Source: Tetradesmus obliquus
Taxonomy: Eukaryota; Chlorophyta; Chlorophyceae; Sphaeropleales; Scenedesmaceae
NCBI GenBank assembly: GCA_030272155.1
Contig: CP126207.1
Location: forward strand, 372,001 to 436,000
Direction of reading: 5' to 3'
DNA: 64,000 bases
Below are positions 57,001 to 64,000 of this stretch, piece after piece. A model generated the notes under the pieces. It saw only the letters and a program-made list of their open reading frames with translations. It had not been told where the DNA came from and made no database searches. The position numbers and the translations under genes were made by a program. Each line of letters starts with the position of its first letter. Positions within the stretch are counted from its first letter, which is position 1.

Positions 57001-57822
57001 AACACCCTGCTGACAGCCTTCACCGGCGCCAGCACCCCTGCAGTGCAACCGCCCACTGTTCTGCCGCACTCGCACCATATAGTGTTGGCCGACCCGCACT
57101 CACTCCCTCTTTTGATTTCGGCATATCCCCCGCCCCCATCCTGCAGCCTGCAACACCCTGCTGACGGCTTTCACCGGCGCCAACACCCCTGCCAACGCAC
57201 TGCTCATGTCGACCCTTGTCGCCGACGTCACCGTGATCCAAGCGCTGATCAATGCGAACAGACCTTTTGCCAACAAAGAGGCAGAGCTGAGGACAAAATG
57301 GGCCTCGTACGGAGCAGACGCCGCATCGATCAGGATTACGCCGTTCCGCCCACCGGCCGGAGAAAAAGCTCCGGTGACGGTGGGCGCGATGTTCACGGCC
57401 GGATCGATGAGCTACGTGATCGTCGGTTGGTTCATCGGTTTCAACAATGGCGCTGCAGATGAAGCCCTAGTGCCCTTCGCGGTGAGTGCGGCTCTTTTTT
57501 TGTTGTTATAGTATTGGCGTTTTGATACAACGGGGTGCTGTCACAAACATGGCTCGGTGACTGCTTGTACCGGCCACGGGCGGCGGCGGTCAGCCGCGCT
57601 AAAAAAAGATACAGGGCTGGCCGACCTTGTGACGTTCATGGTCCGTCCTTGTTTGCTTTCAGTGTGACGCTTTGATTGACGGGGTTCAGCTGTTACAAAT
57701 ATGCTATGGTGACGCCTGGTAATGGTCGCGCGGCGTATTGAAGGCGGGTGTGGCGGTAGGCGCAGCGTTCAGTGCGGGCCTGACCAACATTATGTTGTAA
57801 ATGCCAGAGCCAATTTCAACAG

Positions 57823-57876
<54 letters not shown>

Positions 57877-58481
57877 CTTTGCTGATTCTACGTGCGCAGG
57901 GCAACGAGGACCAGCAGGTGCGTGCCGTGATGTACAACTACTACCAGTTCATCGAACGCACGGGCTTCATTGAAGATGCGAAAGCCCTCTCCCAAAACAG
58001 GGACGTCGTGTTTGCGGGCCTCAGCGCAGGAGCCGCCGTCAGCCAGTTCGCCGCCCTTGAGTTCGAGCGCGTGAGGGGCGTCTTCTTGTTCGGCGTGCAG
58101 CGCATCGGCAATGCGGCGTTCCAGGCGAATTATGCGGCCGAGATGGGTGCTTTTACGAGCTCCTGGTGGAACAAATTCGACGCCTGGCCGATCGTGCCTG
58201 TCGCGGACGAAGACGAGCTCGCCCTGCTGCCGGCAGACGGCATAGATGCCACGATCAAACCCCGCCTCCACATGCTTGATGCGAGGTTTTGGTGGAGGGT
58301 GAACCCGTACACGAACGTGTGGGAGCGCATGACGGGTGCCCTTGCGGAGCCGTGCGCGCGCGCCGGGGACGCCACGTGCACGCTGAATGTTGAGGACCAC
58401 GCGCCCAAGGCGCATTTTGACAGCCTCAAGGCGTGCGTGGGCGCCAGCGACACGTGCCGCTTGAGCATCCTGGCTGCTTGA
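53666..58481 (+). CDS. secreted class-3 lipase-like alpha/beta hydrolase
   Basis: Probably a secreted lipase or esterase; the substrate is unknown. Phase-consistent exons: 53666-53756, 54999-55088, 57147-57481 and 57900-58481 (365 aa). An optional exon, 54408-54470, also fits the phase and would add 21 aa (HWEDLAHAGPWRG); it is supported by two partial copies downstream of it. The N-terminus is a signal peptide (AAWALLLSALAASAAAQ). The C-terminal domain has the nucleophile motif VVFAGLSAGAAVSQFAALEF (Ser about 214 in the 365-aa model) and LFGVQRIGNAAFQANYA, matching the FGxPRVGN element of class 3 lipases. NKFDAWPIVP holds the likely acidic residue (Asp 266) and VEDHAPKAHF the likely His (339). 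The usual GHSLGG has become GLSAGA. The exact splicing between exons 1 and 2 is less certain than the catalytic part. Confidence 0.78.
54025..54770 (+). repeat. CTG-rich intron with copies of an optional lipase exon
   Basis: CTG-rich runs at 54038-54122 and 54294-54390 precede the candidate exon end at 54470 (GCCGTGGCGTGGGG/gtgagt). Two partial copies of that end lie at about 54590-54632 and 54722-54765, conserving the reading frame ELANPGPWRG. The frame-preserving drift is why I list the exon as optional. Confidence 0.6.
55187..55723 (+). repeat. downstream copies of lipase exon 2
   Basis: Copies ending in donors gtcagt lie at about 55187-55238, 55338-55386 and 55680-55723, with two degraded ones at about 55478-55505 and 55585-55620. 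They are separated by similar intron sequence containing ttgatgcaatacattgtgatg. Confidence 0.8.
56131..56262. repeat. direct repeat of about 62 bp, two copies
   Basis: Both copies contain atgttgcagatacacagtg and ctaggcttgcgtagacctt. They lie in intron 2 of the lipase-like gene. Confidence 0.88.
56715..56800. other. AT-rich island
   Basis: About 85 bp of nearly pure A/T (aataataataaaataatga type) lies inside intron 2 of the lipase-like gene, in otherwise GC-rich DNA. I see no ORF or motif in it. Confidence 0.85.
56997..57043 (+). repeat. upstream 5'-half copy of lipase exon 3
   Basis: After the acceptor ccttgcag it reads CNTLLTAFTGASTPA like the true exon at 57147, then diverges. A weaker 3'-side copy (VAVGAAFSAGLTNIM, resembling VTVGAMFTAGSMSYV) lies at about 57745-57795. 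Confidence 0.8.
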
Positions 58482-60802
58482 GCTTGGCAGCACGATTGGC
58501 TGCAGCTTGCGCATACCGAGCAGCGTGGCGCAAGTGCTGCTGAATGTGGCTGCATGCATGGGCAGCAGCCAGTAGTGACTGTGAGCCGCCTGAGCATCCC
58601 GGTTGGCACCGTTATCCAGCATGAGCATAGACCAGCGAGTTGATGACACATTGAATTGGGGTTTGAGCAAGCATGCTGGCAGGCATTGCATCAACAAATG
58701 TGTGTGGCCTAAGCTTGCACATCTTTGGTGCGGATCGCCGCAAGGAGCCTTGCACTGCGGAGACTTTGGACTGTGGCTGCATGTGGTGCACAGATTGCCA
58801 GTCTCAGTAGAGTGTGTTTGAATGCGCAGGTACCACCGCGGACTTGAGGCGTTGCAATAAGCAGCCATTTATGTCTGTCCCTTGTCATGTTTTGGGGTCA
58901 CGAACTACGTGGCGCAGGGTTGGTTTATCCGGATATCAAGCTTTGGTGGTGTGTTAGTACTGACAGCGGCAACAAAACGCATGCACAGTTCCTGTGTATT
59001 GCAACAATTGTCCATGAGAGTTGTCTGAGAGCAGTAGAGTTGCAGCTGCCTCAGCAGTAGTTTTCAACCCGTTTGGCAAAACTACTGAGTGTGGTTGAGC
59101 AGGCTCAGCTGTAGCAGCGGCTTAACTTGAATCACTAGTGTGTCGCGTTGGCCCAAAGGCCCTGACGGTTTCAGCTGTTTGTCCAATAAGCGCCAGCTTT
59201 CCGATGTCACATCGGTACGGTACTGCTTTGACTAGTCCAGCACTCTTGCATAGCCGTATGCTTGTAGTCCGTCTGTGGCGCTTGTGCTGCGCAGAAGGAA
59301 GTCCTTGATGCATTTGTGTTGATTTGGCGAGGCAGACCAGCTTTAAAATGTCTGCCGCTTGCACATGTCACATAAAGATGAAGATTGTGTACAGACTGCT
59401 GCAGTTGGAGCACATCGCAGTGCATAGGCATTGCTCATTGCATACACCTTTTGAGCAGCACCCCTTGTTTAAAGGATGTGTAACTTGTCGGCTGTGCTGC
59501 ATCTGTTTCAACGTGGCACTAGCAGTGACAAAGACAACGGGGGAACAAACACGACTAGGTCAGCTAGCAGCTGCGACAGTGCTCCCTGCAGAATCCTCAA
59601 AAATCTGCAAAACCTCAAACTCTTCTTCACTGCCTGCCCCTTGCTACTATACTGAATGCAGCAGGTGACGTGTCAGCCTGTTCAGCTCAAGCTAATCGCA
59701 AACACACACCATGAGATCCAAAGTTGAAGCAGCCATGGTGGCAGGGGCCCCTGCTAGACAAGTGAATGAGCATCAAGTTGCATTCAGCTTTTGCAAAATG
59801 CCAATCCTGCAACTCGTGAGATCGCAGCAGCACCATGTTGTTCCTGGCATCAGTTGCTTGCTCCTAGTCGCATGCACTGTCAGAAGCAGGTATAGGACAA
59901 GTCACACGTTGCCAGCAGCCTGCGCTCCTGAGTGAGCAGTTATGATGTAGCTGCATTGACAGCTGCAGCCACGCAGGCTGTAATGCTGACTGTGGGCTGT
60001 AGGCTACAGCCTGAGCCAGTTGAAGCACTCTTCAGGCAGGCGCTAGTATGATCCTATAGCTAGCCTGCTGGCAGTGCGATGTGTCAATCTTTCTCTCTCA
60101 TCAGTATGATCAACGAACTGCTTGAAAGCACGTTAAGAAATTGTCCTCCCCACCTGGATGTGCTTCAGCAGCCAGTGTAATGGCACTGTTGCAAATGCAG
60201 CGAGCCCACAGCTCAAACAACGCCTGCACACTGCTGCGCATCATGCTTGCCGAGCGGAAGGTGATTCGACAGCTGGATATATGTGTATACATAGCTTGAG
60301 TTGTAGCAAAGGAGTATGTTGCCCTGTGTAGGGGGCTCCAGCAGCAGCAGTAGCAGCAACAGCAGTATTGCATGCTGCTGGCTTAGGCTTGATCAGCCAT
60401 CTCAATGCCATGCTGTGAGCTTGTATGATATAACAATCGAATGCAACCAATGAATTCAAACGGCACTGAGGGGAGCGAGTCAAACAAAGTTTCGCAAGTA
60501 AGGGACCGAGCGAGTTTGACTCCATACTTTGGTGAGCAGAGCGAGCCCTTCGCAACAAACAACCAAACAGTTTGTTGTTCTTTGTTATAGATAATGTCAA
60601 TGCGTGTTGACCGGTAGGCTTTCTGGCACTTTGAGCCCTCGCCTTGTCAGTGGCTGCTCGACACCTCAAGGAGCTCAGCACCCGCCATTGCTTCCGTCTG
60701 CATCGAAGCTGCTAACCGTTTGCGAAACGATTAGTTTTGTAGCCGGAGGAAGTCGCGTCTGTATAGCACGCACTCGGCAGCAGCAGCAGCACACCCACAG
60801 CC
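58482..60802. other. intergenic spacer
   Basis: No gene seen on either strand. There are only short frames, one CAG run near 60341-60365, and no recognisable RNA gene. The 3' UTR of the lipase-like gene and the promoter of the bL19 gene must lie here. Confidence 0.5.
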
Positions 60803-63546
60803 ATGCTGGCTTCACAAAACAGGCTGCTGTCCGGCAGCAGGATTGCTTCATTCAAGCAGCCGCAGCCATTCGTTGCAGCAGGCCGCAGCAGGTGCCAGCC
60901 CACAATCGTGGCCAAGGCGAAGCTCGCTCCTCTGGTGGACGCTATTAAGGCCGACCAGATTCGCACAGACCTGCCACCGGTAAGTTGGAAAACGTTCTTT
61001 GTATTGCGAACACGGCAGGCAGCAGCACGAGTGGCAGAATACGCAGGCCAGCAGCTTGTGGGCAGGAGAGCGCAGACACCAGCTCCCGAGCCCATGCAGC
61101 ACTTCTTTGATTGCTGAGGCTGGATTTACTAGCCATTGGTCCTGCAGGACCGGTATAGCTTCATGCAGAAGGGAGCAAGCAGCAGTGCAGCAGGCACAGC
61201 TGCAGCAGCACTGGCTGCTGCAGCCTGATAGCCAGTGATGGGTCATGCCAGCTGGTATGCCAGCCAAATGGGCAGCTGCTATAACTTGTGGCAACTGCAG
61301 AGGGTATGAATCTATGTAATCTCTCTAACGCCTCAGCAGGCCGGAGTTTGAACAGGAGTTAACTGCAGGTGCAGTTGCTGTCTGCCGCTGTTCAGCATGT
61401 TCTGTTGCACCAGCAGTTGCGGCAGCAGCGGGTACAGCAGCAGCTGCAGACCAGAGCACAGCTGGCAGATGCTCAGCTTAACAACAGCAACAGCGTGGGT
61501 TGACTGATGTGGTTACAGCAGGTAGCAGAGCCTAGCATCACTTGCGGCAGCCAAGCAGTGCGACAGAGCAGCCAGGTGTTTCACAAGTTGTGCGACCACA
61601 CATCAATCGCGAAACTACAGGCCAGCAAGTCAGCGGCAGCAGCAGCAGGCCAGCAGCAGCATGGCAGAAACGAAATGAATAGGCAGGGTCAAGAGACACA
61701 CATTTTGCCGTCTGGGCATGTGCAGCAGCTGCTGCAGCAGTTGAACAGCTGCACCGCATCGCTTGACACGCAGTGTTGCCTCCCTGATGGCACTTGTGTG
61801 CTGCACAACCTGACACCATACTCACCCCACTGCTGCTGCTGCTGCTGCTGCAGGTGAACATCGGTGACACGGTGCGCCTGGGCCTGCTGGTGCAGGAAGG
61901 CAAGGGCAAGACACGCACACAGGTGGGCGGCTTGCAGGAAACAGGCTTACATGAGGGCTTGCAGGAAACATCCTGCAGGACAGCTTGCTAGGCAGCTTGC
62001 AGGACAGCTTGCAGGACAGCTGGCCGGACAGCTGGCTGGGCAAGCTGGCAGGGCAGCTCGCAGACATTGTTGAGGCGGGTGCAGCGCAGCGAGGAGAGGC
62101 GCGGCAGCATCAGCAGTGCGAACGCGATGTGGCGTCACAAGATACAGTGGTGGGCTGGGGTTTGGTAGATACAGCTTGCAGGACGCAAGCCTTGCCCAGC
62201 ACGGGAGGGCGAGGCCGCTCACACGGACAGCGGTAGCTGGCAGCAAGCTGTAGTGCCCGCGCTTGGCTACTGCTAAGGCTTGCAAAGTAAATAACTTAAC
62301 AGGGCTGCTTGCAGGACATTGGCCCAGCACAGCAGGGGTAGCCGCGCACACAGGCAGCTGGCAGCAATCTGCAACTCCTGCAAGTTTAATAGCAGCATGG
62401 CACATGCAGGAAGAAGTACAGGCAGCATGCAGAGGTGAGCGGCCTTCCAGGAAACTTGCAGTAAACTTGCTGGAAGTTGTGTTTTGTCTCTTTCGCGGCT
62501 GCTGCTAGCAGTAGCAGCTGCAGGGCAACGGCCGCTGTACGTTGCGCCTGGCTTTCCCTCACACTGCTGCTGCTGCTGCTGCTGCTTTTCACATGCAGCG
62601 CCTGGAGGGTGTTGTCATTGCGCAGTCAGGCAGCGGCAGCAACATCACCATCACAGTGCGCCGCGTGTTCCAGGTGAGCCCCGGGCTGCACATCGTTACT
62701 GTGTTATTTTGCACAGCGTTACTGTTTTTCTGAAGTAGAGTGACTCGGCATGCGTCGTTGCTGGAGGTAATTGATGACAAGTGGCGGCACTGCTGTCACA
62801 TTGTGCTGTGTGTTCCGCAGTGCCACAGGGATGTCCTTCACTGTGATACAGTACCATGCCAGCAAGACAGGCGCTGTGGCAACACTCAAACAATTCAGCC
62901 AGCTGACTGTTGTCCTGTTTGACGTGTGTAGCACAAGCCTGCACAATGATGCTTCAGCAGCGTTCGCGCGTCCTTGACAGCATGCGTCCATCATTATCAT
63001 GGTACGGAGCAAGTCACATCTGAGACACCATGTGTTACTTTGTCTGTTTTAACGCAGGGTGTGGGTGTGGAGATGAACTTCTTCCTGAACAGTCCAGTGC
63101 TGGGTGGGCTGGAGGTGCTGCGCCGCGCGAAGGTGGGCAGAATTGAATTGCAGAAATGACACCTGTTTGAATAGAAAGTGACGCTGAGCATTGCAGTTTG
63201 AACAGCCCAGTGCTGGGTGGCCTGGAGGTGCTGCGCCGCGCAAAGGTGGGCAGATCTAATAAACGGAAATGACACATTTTGAATCAGAAGTGACAGCTGA
63301 GCATGGGTGTTCTAAACAGCCCAGTGCCCGGCGGGCTGGAGGTGCTGCGCCGTGCAAAGGTGGACAGATTTGAATGCAGTAATAAAATGATAAATGTGAC
63401 AGCTGAGCATCACGATGGAAATAGCCCTGTGCTGGGTGGGCTGGAGGTGCTACGCGCGAAGGCGGGCATAATAATGCGGAAACAACACACGCGACAAGTT
63501 CACGTTTTGCCATACCAACCTTTTTTGTTGCTGCTGCTGCTGCTGC

Positions 63547-63577
<31 letters not shown>

Positions 63578-63650
63578 TGACCGCACCGGCAAGTCTGCCA
63601 GGCTCAAGGAGCTCTTCGTGAGGAAGGAGAAGGCAGCCGCCGCAAACTGA
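60803..63650 (+). CDS. RPL19: plastid ribosomal protein bL19, nuclear-encoded (5 exons, 165 aa)
   Basis: Large-subunit protein of the chloroplast 70S ribosome, located at the subunit interface in bacterial homologues. Exons: 60803-60979, 61854-61922, 62599-62673, 63058-63132 and 63549-63650; all are phase 0, giving 165 aa. Residues 1 to about 40 form a transit peptide rich in Ser, Arg and Ala. The bL19 core follows: [60 protein letters not shown] and the family signature [20 protein letters not shown]. Bacterial bL19 is about 115 aa, so only the transit peptide and a short tail ([10 protein letters not shown]) are extra. Four of the five exons encode short core segments with exact phase 0 borders. 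The ATG at 60803 is the first in this frame after an upstream AG-rich leader. Confidence 0.96.
61930..62065. repeat. minisatellite gcttgcaggacagctggc in bL19 intron 2
   Basis: Seven or more irregular copies of a unit of 8-18 bp (ttgcaggacagc, ggccggacagctggc). It keeps an open frame (QLAGQLAGQ) that is only a product of the repeat. Confidence 0.85.
63195..63466 (+). repeat. three downstream copies of bL19 exon 4
   Basis: Copies at about 63197-63244, 63313-63360 and 63424-63463 read [15 protein letters not shown] and end at gtgggc, gtggac and gcgggc respectively. They lack the exon start GVGVEMNFF. The last has a deleted codon part and a lost donor, so decay increases away from the true exon. 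Confidence 0.9.
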
Positions 63651-64000
63651 GAAGTTCACGGCGTGAAGCTGTGAAGTTCACGGTGTGCAGCTGTGCACTT
63701 CGTACTGTGAAGTTGCTGGGACCTGTGTGCCAAGAGCGAGCCTGCCAGTCACAGGGAGCTCTCGGTGTGAAGAAGGACGAGGCAGCCGCCGCAGACTGAG
63801 AAGTTCACAGTCCGCTGTGTGACGCTGAGAATTTCACAGTTGGAAGTTCACAGTGGGAAGTGTGAGTGCTGTTGGGCACAAGGGTGCTGTGCCACACTCA
63901 GCGAGCAGCAGCAGCAGCAGCACTTACAGGAGGTGTGTTTGCCGAGCACATCAGAGACACCTGCTAGCATTGGGGTTTAGTTGACTTGGGGCTTTAGGTG
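63651..64000. other. 3' flank of bL19 gene with repeated gaagttcac words and an exon-tail copy
   Basis: About 63762-63806 repeats the end of the last exon (aaggacgaggcagccgccgc, stop, agaagttcac). The flank has at least six gaagttcac/gtgaagttc words. No TGTAA signal is visible before the window ends, and no further gene is seen. Confidence 0.6.

Noticed and set aside
61985-62236. Open frame with repeated QLAGQ units
   Set aside because: It is a direct reading of the intronic minisatellite in the bL19 gene. Exon phases on both sides exclude it.

Overview
The window looks like nuclear DNA of a green alga (Chlorophyta; the Scenedesmaceae/Selenastraceae side of the Sphaeropleales is my guess). 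The reasons are: intron-rich genes with GT-AG junctions; a nuclear gene for the plastid ribosomal protein bL19 with a transit peptide; a plant-type two-domain phosphoethanolamine N-methyltransferase; moderate-to-high GC; and pervasive CAG/CTG triplet runs. I see no prokaryotic operons, IS elements, CRISPR arrays, rRNA or convincing tRNA.

Six protein-coding genes could be rebuilt by joining exons in phase. (1) Phosphoethanolamine N-methyltransferase, + strand, 1742-9783, 10 exons, 537 aa. (2) A SET-domain protein of the Rubisco-LSMT/SETD type, - strand, 31090-24281, about 440 aa, with an N-terminal signal-peptide-like segment and one linking segment unresolved. (3) A secreted cysteine-containing protein of unknown family, + strand, 34532-37368, 5 exons, 381 aa. 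(4) An ankyrin-repeat/RING-finger E3 ligase-like protein, + strand, 39091-50845, 11 exons, 1862 aa, with a 4 kb final exon that is mostly Q/A/S/P low complexity. (5) A secreted class-3-lipase-like protein, + strand, 53666-58481, at least 4 exons, about 365 aa. (6) Plastid ribosomal protein L19, + strand, 60803-63650, 5 exons, 165 aa.

Genes 1 and 2 converge tail to tail. Their 3' ends and the spacer between them form a 3.83 kb unit present four times in tandem (9233-24534), nearly without sequence change. The PMT body joins the left edge of unit 1 and the SET body joins the right edge of unit 4, so the inner copies are orphan tails of both genes.

The most striking property is genome-wide in style. 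Nearly every intron contains a ladder of short tandem partial exon copies. Copies upstream of an exon carry the 3' splice site plus the beginning of that exon. Copies downstream carry the end of the exon plus the 5' splice site. Only one copy has both ends and keeps the reading frame, so the gene survives although it is full of decoy splice sites. Most 3' splice sites are the end of a (CTG)n run finishing in CAG, while exons carry mostly sense CAG runs, and this polarity flips with gene strand.

The spacers at 1-1741, 31.1-34.5 kb, 37.4-39.1 kb, 50.8-53.7 kb and 58.5-60.8 kb hold no gene I can support, apart from a possible minus-strand gene near 31.7-32.5 kb and a near-perfect 35-bp-arm hairpin at 52330-52405. 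The genes do not form a pathway or operon; they are ordinary, individually transcribed eukaryotic neighbours.
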